Below are positions 56,211 to 64,000 of a stretch of DNA of 64,000 bases, in pieces. The notes beneath the pieces were generated by a model. It was not told the origin of the DNA. It did no database searches and saw only the letters and a program-made list of their open reading frames with translations. The first letter of the stretch is position 1. Every line of letters starts with the position of its first letter. Origin of the DNA: Cyanobacterium stanieri LEGE 03274 (lineage in GTDB: Bacteria; Cyanobacteriota; Cyanobacteriia; Cyanobacteriales; Cyanobacteriaceae). The stretch spans positions 1 to 64,000 of the forward strand of contig NZ_JADEWC010000001.1 in NCBI RefSeq assembly GCF_015207825.1. The letters run 5' to 3'. The position numbers and the translations under genes are program-made.

Positions 56211-56265
56211 ATCTTATATTTAGTTTTATTAAGTTATATTAATAATTATAGCCTTGCTTTAAAAC

Positions 56266-57384
56266 CTAGAGGGTGACGGGGGAATCGACATAGATGGTGG
56301 GTTCTTGCATGGTAAAGTTAATGCCATGGGTAGTAAGTTGTTGGGATATGTTATCGTTGGCTAGTTCTAGGAGTCTTTTTCTGAGTTTGATAGAGCTTTC
56401 GTTAGAACCGAGAATGAAAAATGTTACTCTGGCTCTGGTTTGCCGTTGATGTTCGGGGACAAATAATGCTACTTTGGTACTATCGGGATCTATTCCGAAT
56501 AGGGCATTGGTACATTTTTTAACCACGTCTTCGACGAGGGCTTGTTCACTGTCTGCAAGGATGTTAACAAAGTCTAGGTAAAGTAAGACCATGACTTTTT
56601 TTCCTCGGGTGACGTTTTCTATTTCAATATTTGCCATCATGGAGTTAGGCAATATCATCAAAGTTCCTTTTCCTGGTAATCTTATTTTAGTGGATCTTAA
56701 GCCGATGGATTCGACTCTACCGTATAGTCCACTATTGAGCCTGATATATTCCCCGACAATGAAAGGACGGTCTAAATATATTACACAAGTTCCGAGTAGT
56801 TGTTCTAGGGTTTTTTGGGCGGCAAAGGCGATCGCAATTCCCCCTAAACCTACACTGGCTAATAAACCCACCAAATTTATATCTAATCTTCGGGCAAAGG
56901 CAAGGGCGGCAATAAAACCAATTAAGACGTTAACGATGGTTTCTACGACTAATAACAATTCATCTACTTCTTTTCCTAATTTTTGAATTAAGTTAATACC
57001 GTAAATAATTATCACTTGTCGAAATAAACGGGATGCTAACCAAGCAATAATTAAAATTAAACTAAGATCAATGATAAATTCTAATAGGTTATATAATCCT
57101 TCATAACTACGAATAAAGTTAAGGGATAGTGACCATAAAATTAGTGTTCCTGCTAAACGAAAAATATTTTGTAATGGATCAATTATTCCTTGATAAAATT
57201 CTGTTAATGGTTTTTGAGCAAATTTAGAAATTATTACTTTGACATAAAATGGGGTATATCTTCCCACAAAAAAGGATGCTAATAAAAGTAGTATAAAAAA
57301 ACCAAATTCATACACAAAGTTAAGAAAAACTTGATAGCCTTCTTGGGCTTCTAAAAATTCGAGAATGTCAATAATATTTTCCAT
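56266..57384 (-). CDS. MscS-family mechanosensitive channel, paralogue 1
   Basis: A 372-residue small-conductance mechanosensitive channel. Four to five membrane helices are followed by the TM3 pore region GLGGIAIAFAAQKTLEQLLG (about 180-199) and the MscS beta domain (DRPFIVGEYIRLNSGLYGRVESIGLRSTKIRLPGKGTLMILPNSMMANIEIEN), then the alpha/beta C-domain ending NFTMQEPTIYVDSPVTL. It releases solutes on osmotic downshock. It is a close paralogue of the next gene. Confidence 0.93.
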   Translation of the reverse strand: MENIIDILEFLEAQEGYQVFLNFVYEFGFFILLLLASFFVGRYTPFYVKVIISKFAQKPLTEFYQGIIDPLQNIFRLAGTLILWSLSLNFIRSYEGLYNLLEFIIDLSLILIIAWLASRLFRQVIIIYGINLIQKLGKEVDELLLVVETIVNVLIGFIAALAFARRLDINLVGLLASVGLGGIAIAFAAQKTLEQLLGTCVIYLDRPFIVGEYIRLNSGLYGRVESIGLRSTKIRLPGKGTLMILPNSMMANIEIENVTRGKKVMVLLYLDFVNILADSEQALVEDVVKKCTNALFGIDPDSTKVALFVPEHQRQTRARVTFFILGSNESSIKLRKRLLELANDNISQQLTTHGINFTMQEPTIYVDSPVTL

Positions 57385-57652
57385 ATTTTTCTACATTAAT
57401 ATTGTTTGATAAATAAGTTTAAATAAACTAGATTATAAAATAATTACTATTAACTATTTAATAATTATTTTGTAACCATTCAAAAAATGGCATTGCTTAA
57501 TTATGGTATAAAACATAGTTAAATTACATAAGAAACTAAGACTTCTAAATATTAGAACCGTTTCCTATTCCCCATGGTTGATGAGGGAAGTCGAGATGCC
57601 CTGTTTCCTTTCTCAACAAGAAATCATACTTAAAATAAGCAACGCCAAAAAA

Positions 57653-58741
57653 TTAAATAGTAATGGGAGAATCTACATTAATGGTTTCATCCTCAATGGT
57701 AAAATTGATACCATAATTCTTGAGCTGAAGGGTAATATTTTCCTTCGCAATGTCTAATAATTGACGTCGTAAATCCATCGAAACCCTTTCCGAACCTAAG
57801 AGGAAAAAACTGACTTGAGCTTGGGTATAATATTTATTTTTTCCTTGATTTATATCTTCAAATTTAACCCCCGTATTTTTAGGATCTATGCCAAAAATGT
57901 CTTTGGTGCTATCAATAATTATTTGTCTAATTAATGCCATTTCATCTTCATCTAAAGAAGTATTGAAAGTAAAATAAACTAGAGAAATAATCTTTTTTGC
58001 TCCCGTATAATTTTCTATATTGACTTGGGTTAAAGAACTATTGGGAATAATCATTAATGTTCCTTTCCCTGATAATCTTATTTTAGTAGATCTTAGTCCA
58101 ATGGATTCGACCCTACCAAAAACCCCGTCAGGTAATCCGATATAATCGTCTATGCTAAATGGTCTATCTAAATAGATTACTATGCCTCCTAATACTTGTT
58201 CTAGGGTTTTTTGGGCAGCAAAGGCGATCGCCAATCCTCCTATACCTAAACTTGCTAAAAGACCAAATAAATTAATTTTATGAACTTGGGAAAAAATAAA
58301 AATAATTAGTAAAACAATAATAGCATTAGCTAAAAATTTACCAACAATTAAAAATTCACTATTAATTTTTTTATCACTTTTAAGGGCGGCATTAAGAAGA
58401 TATTTGTCAAATAATAATCTAAACCATCTAGTTACCAAAAAAATTGTTAAAAAAGAAATCCCTAAACTAAGTAAAATTTCTCCAACTTGAATTAGCTTAG
58501 ATTTCTCATTAACTAAGATATATATGTCTAATAATCCTAAAAACCATAGTAGAGTCACTAAACCCAAATCGGGCTGAATTACTTCCCGATAAAAACTATT
58601 ACCATCGGAACGAAGAAACTTACTACTAATAAAATTTCCTAATTTCTGTAGATAAACACTGCTAATAAATATAACGACAATAATTGTAATTATTACCCCA
58701 ATTTGTAGGGCTGGATCAGCATTAAAAAAAATTTCGATCAT
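57653..58741 (-). CDS. MscS-family mechanosensitive channel, paralogue 2
   Basis: A 362-residue MscS channel of the same layout: about five membrane helices, pore segment GIGGLAIAFAAQKTLEQVLG, beta domain DRPFSIDDYIGLPDGVFGRVESIGLRSTKIRLSGKGTLMIIPNSSLTQVNIEN and the ending NFTIEDETINVDSPITI. It shares nearly the whole beta domain and the last 15 residues' pattern with the gene at 56266, so the two arose by tandem duplication. The 268-bp spacer has no gene. Confidence 0.93.
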   Translation of the reverse strand: MIEIFFNADPALQIGVIITIIVVIFISSVYLQKLGNFISSKFLRSDGNSFYREVIQPDLGLVTLLWFLGLLDIYILVNEKSKLIQVGEILLSLGISFLTIFLVTRWFRLLFDKYLLNAALKSDKKINSEFLIVGKFLANAIIVLLIIFIFSQVHKINLFGLLASLGIGGLAIAFAAQKTLEQVLGGIVIYLDRPFSIDDYIGLPDGVFGRVESIGLRSTKIRLSGKGTLMIIPNSSLTQVNIENYTGAKKIISLVYFTFNTSLDEDEMALIRQIIIDSTKDIFGIDPKNTGVKFEDINQGKNKYYTQAQVSFFLLGSERVSMDLRRQLLDIAKENITLQLKNYGINFTIEDETINVDSPITI

Positions 58742-58977
58742 ACTACTTTCACTGGTGCTTTAATCAAACTAATATTAACACTAACCATAACCGGGATTTT
58801 GTATGGTAATTAATTTACGAATTTTGTAGAGAATTTTAGGATAACATATTTACTACATTAAATCAATTAAGAAAGGATTAAAAAAAATATGTATTGCCTT
58901 TGAAGTAAAAAAGACAGTTAGTCAAAAGAAAATAATGATTAGAATGAAAAAGAATCTAATTTTGACCTATTTTTTCC

Positions 58978-60414
58978 ATGGATTTTCTGTCAGATACACT
59001 AATTTTATCAAGGATGCAATTTGCATTCACGGCAATATTTCATATGTTATGGCCAGTATTAACTACAGGCATGGCAATTTATTTGGTAATTGTGGAAGGA
59101 TTATGGCTAAAAACTAAAAATCCAGACTACTATTATCATGCTCGTTTTTGGGCTAAGTTGTATGTGTTAAACTTCGGTATTGGCGTGGCTTCTGGCTCTC
59201 CTATGGCTTTTCAATTTGGTACTAACTGGGCTCCTTTTTCGGAGTCGGTGGGAGATTTTTTTGGTAGTATTCTTGGTTTTGAAGCTACCATGGCGTTTAT
59301 GTTAGAGGCTGGTTTCTTGGGTATTATGCTATTTGGTTGGGAAAGGGTAAACCCTGTTATCCACTACATTGCTACGATTTTGGTGGCATTTGGGGCAAAC
59401 CTTTCTACTTTTTGGATTTTAACGGCTAATTCTTGGATGCAAACCCCCGCAGGAGGAGAATTTGTGGAGGGGAAATTTGTGGTAAGCAACTATTTTGAGG
59501 GAATGTTAAATCCTTTCATGATAAAAAGTGTTTCCCATATGTTTTTGGCTACCCTCGAAACTTCTTTGTTTGTCATTGGCGGTATTAGTGCTTGGTATTT
59601 ACTCAAAAAACGTCATCAGGCTTTTTTCAATCGCTCCCTTAAAATTGTGTTAGTCGTTGCGATCGCCATTACTCCCTTACAAGTCTATGTGGGGCATTTA
59701 AGCGCCGAGCAAGTATATCACTACCAACCCACCAAATTAGCTGCCATGGAGGCGTTGTGGGATACCATTCCCGCAGGAGAAAGCGCCGATTGGAGTCTCT
59801 TGGCTGCCCCCAATAATAAAATGGAGAGTAACAATTGGGAAATCAAAGTACCTAACGCCCTAAGTTATATCCTAGAGTTTAAACCCCGTTTAAGTGAGCC
59901 TGTATTGGGCTTAAAAGAATGGAAACCAGAAGACCGTCCCTCCATGGTAGGGTTAGTATATTATGCCTTCCGTCTCATGAGTGGCATTGCTTTTGTGTTT
60001 GTAGGCATCATGGTAGTATCCGTCATTCAATGGCTGAGGGGCAAATTTACCCCCGAAAATTTGGCAAACCAAAAACTACTCCTGTGGGCTTGGATATTCA
60101 GCGCCCCTACGGGTTATTTAGCGGTGGAGTCAGGGTGGATAGTGCGTTGTGTGGGTAGGCAACCCTGGGTTGTTTATGGGCAAATTCGCACGGCGGATGC
60201 GGTTTCCAATTTACCTGCGGGAAATGTATTAACTTCCTTAAGTATCTTTTTGGCTATTTATACTTTACTTTTCTTTTCTGCCCTTTATTTTGGTAGTCGC
60301 ATCATCCGCAAAGGGCCTAATTTTGATTTACCTTTACCGGGGGCAAGGGATGAGGAAACCCCTTTAGATGTCAATCCGGCTAAACATATTCCCAACAGTC
60401 GCCCCATTAATTAG
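58978..60414 (+). CDS. cydA: Cytochrome bd quinol oxidase subunit I
   Basis: A 478-residue membrane subunit of a bd-type terminal oxidase (also called CioA), which oxidises quinol and reduces oxygen without proton pumping. Haem-ligand regions are visible: RMQFAFTAIFHMLWPVLTTGMAI (His near 21), the GRQPWVVYGQIRTADAV motif near 394-410, and MLEAGFLGIMLFGWERVNP near 103-121. The Q-loop is short, as in CIO-type enzymes. The ATG at 58978 gives the family start MDFLSDTLILSRMQFAF. Confidence 0.95.
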   Translation: MDFLSDTLILSRMQFAFTAIFHMLWPVLTTGMAIYLVIVEGLWLKTKNPDYYYHARFWAKLYVLNFGIGVASGSPMAFQFGTNWAPFSESVGDFFGSILGFEATMAFMLEAGFLGIMLFGWERVNPVIHYIATILVAFGANLSTFWILTANSWMQTPAGGEFVEGKFVVSNYFEGMLNPFMIKSVSHMFLATLETSLFVIGGISAWYLLKKRHQAFFNRSLKIVLVVAIAITPLQVYVGHLSAEQVYHYQPTKLAAMEALWDTIPAGESADWSLLAAPNNKMESNNWEIKVPNALSYILEFKPRLSEPVLGLKEWKPEDRPSMVGLVYYAFRLMSGIAFVFVGIMVVSVIQWLRGKFTPENLANQKLLLWAWIFSAPTGYLAVESGWIVRCVGRQPWVVYGQIRTADAVSNLPAGNVLTSLSIFLAIYTLLFFSALYFGSRIIRKGPNFDLPLPGARDEETPLDVNPAKHIPNSRPIN

Positions 60415-60424
60415 GTTTTGGGTG

Positions 60425-60452
60425 GTACGGACGTACCATGGTACGTCCGTAC
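60425..60452. repeat. Perfect 28-bp palindrome between cydA and cydB
   Basis: A 28-bp sequence centred at 60438/60439 equals its own reverse complement: left arm GTACGGACGTACCA, right arm TGGTACGTCCGTAC. It lies 10 bp after the cydA stop and 44 bp before cydB. A GTACGTC fragment repeats shortly after. It could fold as a strong mRNA hairpin that tunes cydB expression, or be the footprint of a small mobile repeat. Confidence 0.9.
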
Positions 60453-60496
60453 AGGTGTCAGGTAGTACGTCTTTGTAAATTTAAGAAATTTTTATC

Positions 60497-61498
60497 ATGG
60501 AATCATTAGATTATTTGTTGCCTTTGGTATGGTTTGCCATTTTGGCTTTATTTTTGTTTATGTATGTGATGTTAGATGGTTTTGATTTGGGGGTTGGTAT
60601 CCTTTCCCTGACTTCTTCTACGGAGGAAAGGAGAGGTATATTAATGACGAGTTTAAGTAATGTATGGGATGCCAATGCTACTTGGTTAATTTTGATGGGG
60701 GGTAGTTTATTTGGGGCTTTTCCCCTTGCCTATGCTACCATTTTAAGCTCTCTTTATATTCCTATTATGATTATGGTAATCGGGTTGGTTTTTCGCACGG
60801 TGGCGTTTGAGTTTAGGGAAAATTCTGACAACAAGTTTTTTTGGAATGTAGCTTTTGGTATTGGTAGTTTAGTGGCAACGGTGGGGCAGGGTTTTGCCCT
60901 TGCGGGGGTAATTGAGGGTATCCATGTGGATGAAACGGGGCATTTTATTGGCTCAACTTGGGATTGGTTTAATTGGCGTAGTATTATAATTGCTTTAACT
61001 TTGGTTCAAGGTTATGTTTTAATTGGTTCTTGTTATCTGATTATGAAAACTTCTGGTAGTTTACAGGAAACCCATTATAAAACTGCTAAAATTGCTTCTA
61101 TTACTACGTTACTCGGTGCGATCGCCATTACCACAGTAACCCCCATTTTTTCTATTTTCGCCAGAAATAGACTATTTGAAGAACCATTTATTTACATCTT
61201 TAGTGCTATTCCTATAATTGGATTAAGTTTAGTTATTTGGCTATTTATTAGCCTTAATAAAAAACAAGAAAAAATTCCTTTTATCCTGACTATTTTAATA
61301 TTTTTACTCACCTTTGTGGGTTTAGCATTAGTCGTCTTTCCCTACATTATTCCCCCCACCATTACCATCTATGAAGCGGCCGCTTCCCCTAGCTCTTTGG
61401 TATTTATGTTAATATTTATCGGCTTTTTAATACCAATTATGCTGTTTTATAACATCTACAATTATTTTGTATTCCGTGGCAAAGTTAGCGCAGAATAA
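60497..61498 (+). CDS. cydB: Cytochrome bd quinol oxidase subunit II
   Basis: A 333-residue partner of CydA with about eight to nine membrane helices. Family features are WFAILALFLFMYVMLDGFDLGVGIL near the start, SNVWDANATWLILMGGSLFGAFPLAYATILS near 54-85 and YIIPPTITIYEAAASPSSLVFMLIF near the C-terminus. It follows cydA in the same direction across an 82-bp gap with a perfect palindrome. Confidence 0.95.
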   Translation: MESLDYLLPLVWFAILALFLFMYVMLDGFDLGVGILSLTSSTEERRGILMTSLSNVWDANATWLILMGGSLFGAFPLAYATILSSLYIPIMIMVIGLVFRTVAFEFRENSDNKFFWNVAFGIGSLVATVGQGFALAGVIEGIHVDETGHFIGSTWDWFNWRSIIIALTLVQGYVLIGSCYLIMKTSGSLQETHYKTAKIASITTLLGAIAITTVTPIFSIFARNRLFEEPFIYIFSAIPIIGLSLVIWLFISLNKKQEKIPFILTILIFLLTFVGLALVVFPYIIPPTITIYEAAASPSSLVFMLIFIGFLIPIMLFYNIYNYFVFRGKVSAE

Positions 61499-61742
61499 TA
61501 TCAAGTTTAATTTGAAAAATATATCATTACTCCCCTTGCAATGAATTACCTTTGTAAAGGCGTGAATAATTGACAATTGACAATGAATAATTGAACTATT
61601 TTACCCTTACTCCCTATCTCCCATACTCCCCATCTCCCATACTCCCTATCTCCCATACTCCTCATCTCCCATACTCCCTATTTCCCATACTCCCCATCTC
61701 CTTAATACTTGCATTGAAGTTGCTGATTTTTGGAGCAAAATT
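61499..61742. repeat. Intergenic minisatellite and composite repeat, copy E
   Basis: Blocks of the dispersed element are present (AAATATATCATTACTCCCCTTGCAATGAATTA at about 61518-61549; AATTGAACTATTTTACCC near 61590) but the CCGTGTAAT palindrome is replaced by a TTGACAATTGACAATG short repeat. From about 61602 to 61702 follow roughly six units of 16 bp, of the type CATCTCCCATACTCCC. Confidence 0.8.
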
Positions 61743-62861
61743 CTAAATCGAAAATTGTTTCATAAATTTTTTATCAATGTAATCTTTAAGCCACCACAAC
61801 CAACTAGAATGATAGGCAAGATTTCCCCAAATTGCCACGGCTTTTTGATTTCCTGTACCGATTAAACTTAAATAAAGAGACTGGGGGTAGTAGGGTTGTA
61901 GGTTTTTTCCTTGTACTATCAATTTCCAATTTTGATATAAAGGTTTTCCTTGTCTGACGGCAAAAACTCCCGCTTTAGGGCAAGGATAATTTTTGATGGT
62001 GGCGATGTCTCCTGTGGCAAAAATATTTTTATGGGATACACTTTGTAGGGTATTACTAATTAAAATAAATCCTTGTTCATCAAGGGTGATTTCAGTATTT
62101 TTAAGCCAAGGTGCAGGAGAAGGGTTGGTGACTAAAAATGTATAGTCGCTGGATATTTTTTCTTTTTTTTGGGTAATAATTGCATTGGGTAATATTTCAA
62201 TAATTTCTGTGTTAAAAATTACTTTAATACCTTTATTTTTTAAAATTTTACTAACAATATTTATGGCTAATTGATTATAATTACGGAGAATTGTTTCATT
62301 CCTACTAATAACAGTAATGTTAACTTTTTTAATAGTATTAAGATTAGTTAGTTTTTGGAACATATTTAGGGCTAGTTCTACTCCTCCTGCCCCTGCTCCA
62401 ATAATATTTAAATTAATATTTTCTTGATTTGTTTGATGACATTTACTAATAATTTTATCCCATTCTTTTAGTAAAGTTGAGACGGGTTTTGCAGGGATGC
62501 TATATTCTGTTGCTCCTTTTATCCGAGATTGTTTGGGGGGGCTTCCGATGTCGATGGAGAGGTAGTCATATGGAATAATTTTCCCTGATTTACAAATTAC
62601 TTTTTGTTGTTTAGGATTTATATTAATCACTTGATCAATAATTAATTTTATTTTAGTTTTTTTACTTAGTTTTTCTAGGTTAATATGGGTTTGTTCAAAG
62701 TTATAATATCCTGCAATATAGGCGGGGAGCATTCCTGAATAGGGAGTATTTTTTACTTCATTAATTAAGATAATTTCAATATTTTTTATGGGATTGTCAT
62801 AATACATTTTAAGGGCGATCGCATGGCTATGACCACCCCCAATTAAAACTAATTTTGTCAT
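61743..62861 (-). CDS. FAD/NAD(P)-dependent oxidoreductase like the N-terminal half of cyanobacterial SelD fusions
   Basis: A 372-residue flavoprotein with two Rossmann units. The FAD site is LVLIGGGHSHAIAL (4-17), the NAD(P) site is LNIIGAGAGGVELALNMF near 150-167, and the late FAD motif is IFATGDIA. The N-terminus and PYSGMLPAYIAGYY near 42-55 match the NDH-2-like domain that in many bacteria is fused to selenophosphate synthetase, but here it is stand-alone. Its ATG overlaps the upstream kinase stop (ATGA), so the two are co-translated. Substrate unknown. Confidence 0.82.
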   Translation of the reverse strand: MTKLVLIGGGHSHAIALKMYYDNPIKNIEIILINEVKNTPYSGMLPAYIAGYYNFEQTHINLEKLSKKTKIKLIIDQVININPKQQKVICKSGKIIPYDYLSIDIGSPPKQSRIKGATEYSIPAKPVSTLLKEWDKIISKCHQTNQENINLNIIGAGAGGVELALNMFQKLTNLNTIKKVNITVISRNETILRNYNQLAINIVSKILKNKGIKVIFNTEIIEILPNAIITQKKEKISSDYTFLVTNPSPAPWLKNTEITLDEQGFILISNTLQSVSHKNIFATGDIATIKNYPCPKAGVFAVRQGKPLYQNWKLIVQGKNLQPYYPQSLYLSLIGTGNQKAVAIWGNLAYHSSWLWWLKDYIDKKFMKQFSI

Positions 62862-63955
62862 AATGGTTCTTCATGTTGAGGAATATTAATAATAAATTTT
62901 GTTCCTTTATTTTCTTCACTTTCGACGCTAATTTCTCCCCCATGAATTTCCACGGCACTTTTAACAATGGATAAACCTAACCCATTACCTTTTATGCCTC
63001 CAACGTTATCAGCCCTTTCAAATAATTGAAATAGTTTATGTTGATAACTATCAGGAATACCGATACCATAATCTTGTATGGTAAGACAAATATTATTTTC
63101 TTCACAGCACAACGTTAAATCTATATCTCCCCCTTCTGGAGAATATTTGATGGCGTTAGAGATTAAATTATTGAGGATATGATGTAACATTTTCCTATCA
63201 AGGTAAGCCTCACAGGATGAATGTTGACAGTGAAAATTAATGGTGTGTTTATCGTTTAAATTATTTTGCTCATCAATTAAACCTTGGAGAAATTCCACTA
63301 AATCAAACTGGTTGGGATAGAGGGTAATTTTTCCTTCTTCTGCTTTACTGATTAATAATAAATCTTCGAGAGAATCGTTCATTTCAACGATCGCACTTTT
63401 GATAAAATTAAAATATCTCTCTTTTTTATCAGGAGATAACTTATCTCCATAGTCCTTGATCAACTCAGTGTATCCCAAAATGCTGGTAAGGGGCGCTCGT
63501 AAATCGTGGGAAGCGGTAGCCAAGGCCTGAGTTTTAATTTGATTGAGTTTTTTTTGTTTCAGTAAGTCGGATTCTGTGCGGGAATCTTCTTCAAATTTAG
63601 ATAAAGCAATGGTGATGGTTGTGCTGATGTCAGCAATTTTGTAAGGCTTAACCAAATAGCCATAGGCAGGAGTTTTTTGAGCCCTTTGGAGGGTTTGGGC
63701 ATCCGCATAGGCACTTAAATAGATAATGGGAATTTTTAACTCTTGATAGATAGCTTGGGCGGCGGTAATACCATCCATCGAGCCTTTGAGCATAATATCC
63801 ATCAAAATTAAATCGGGTAGAGAATCCTTAGCCTTTTGAATTGCTTTTTCCCCTTTACTAACAATACCAATTACCTCATATCCTAGTTTTTTTAAATCGA
63901 GGGAAAGACTCTCAGCCGCAATTAGCTCGTCTTCAACTATCAATATCTTATACAT
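62858..63955 (-). CDS. Response-regulator / histidine-kinase hybrid (REC-HisKA-HATPase)
   Basis: A 365-residue signalling protein that begins with a receiver domain (ILIVEDE; phospho-Asp53 in LILMDIML; Lys103 in LVKPYK) and continues with a kinase: H-box ATASHDLRAPLTSILGYTE with His150, N-box LNNLISNAIKYSP near 261-273, G-boxes DYGIGIPD and GNGLGLSIVK. It has no membrane helix and no PAS or GAF sensor, so its input is phosphotransfer to the receiver. It overlaps the FAD oxidoreductase gene by 4 bp. Confidence 0.93.
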   Translation of the reverse strand: MYKILIVEDELIAAESLSLDLKKLGYEVIGIVSKGEKAIQKAKDSLPDLILMDIMLKGSMDGITAAQAIYQELKIPIIYLSAYADAQTLQRAQKTPAYGYLVKPYKIADISTTITIALSKFEEDSRTESDLLKQKKLNQIKTQALATASHDLRAPLTSILGYTELIKDYGDKLSPDKKERYFNFIKSAIVEMNDSLEDLLLISKAEEGKITLYPNQFDLVEFLQGLIDEQNNLNDKHTINFHCQHSSCEAYLDRKMLHHILNNLISNAIKYSPEGGDIDLTLCCEENNICLTIQDYGIGIPDSYQHKLFQLFERADNVGGIKGNGLGLSIVKSAVEIHGGEISVESEENKGTKFIINIPQHEEPL

Positions 63956-64000
63956 ACCCTTTGAAATGGTAAATAGTCTGGGATTCTACTCTGATGATTT

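Noticed and set aside
58935-59117. Open frame of 60 codons overlapping the start of cydA
   Set aside because: It is in another frame over the conserved CydA N-terminus and has no ribosome site of its own.

Overview
The window is chromosomal DNA of an AT-rich, non-heterocystous cyanobacterium. The evidence is the frequent HIP1 octamer GCGATCGC inside genes and cyanobacterial signature genes: a COP23-type protein, a Hli/CAB-like protein, Ycf46, a PedR-like LuxR regulator, an iron-uptake-type porin, split PntA/PntB with 4-TM segments and a GluR0-like channel. The gene set resembles the Synechocystis / Geminocystis / Cyanobacterium group. This is an inference from gene content, not a sequence search.

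Layout. 0-7.3 kb: housekeeping (SucC-like ATP-grasp protein, zinc-ribbon/FHA protein, COP23 protein, tRNA-Cys, CYTH protein, ndk, glyS, HAD phosphatase). 7.4-12.6 kb: a Ggt/Agl-type sugar/compatible-solute ABC importer (ATPase, binding lipoprotein, two permeases) interrupted by a four-helix-bundle (S23) cassette. 12.7-17.2 kb: a DUF433/DUF5615 toxin-antitoxin-like pair, then pntA and pntB with an MntA/HepT-type pair between them. 17.3-23.2 kb: a solitary MalK-type ATPase with a propeller protein, a porin and a GluR0-like channel. 23.25-23.7 kb: seven tandem ~61-bp repeats. 23.8-30.4 kb: iaaA, dnaN, a DEDDh-exonuclease/ATPase fusion, a PedR-like regulator and a conserved protein of unknown function.

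30.7-41.5 kb: hemL, a glycosyltransferase/ABC exporter pair, gloB, an LCP protein, rsmD, pirin, ycf46. 41.5-50.5 kb: membrane proteins (b561-like, TpsB, GltS-like, DUF4340, DUF2834-like), a radical SAM protein, an OmpR regulator and hli. 50.7-58.7 kb: nadK, an OvoA-like sulfoxide synthase, ilvB, an alpha/beta hydrolase and two MscS paralogues. 59-64 kb: cydAB, then a receiver-kinase translationally coupled to a SelD-N-terminus-like FAD oxidoreductase.

Several genes bear on redox and light acclimation: PntAB (NADPH/NADH balance), cytochrome bd, PedR-like regulator, Hli, Ycf46, NAD kinase. A dispersed composite repeat family with two palindromes recurs at least five times in the intergenic regions. 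The most unusual gene is the exonuclease/ATPase fusion directly upstream of dnaN; no function can be assigned from sequence alone.
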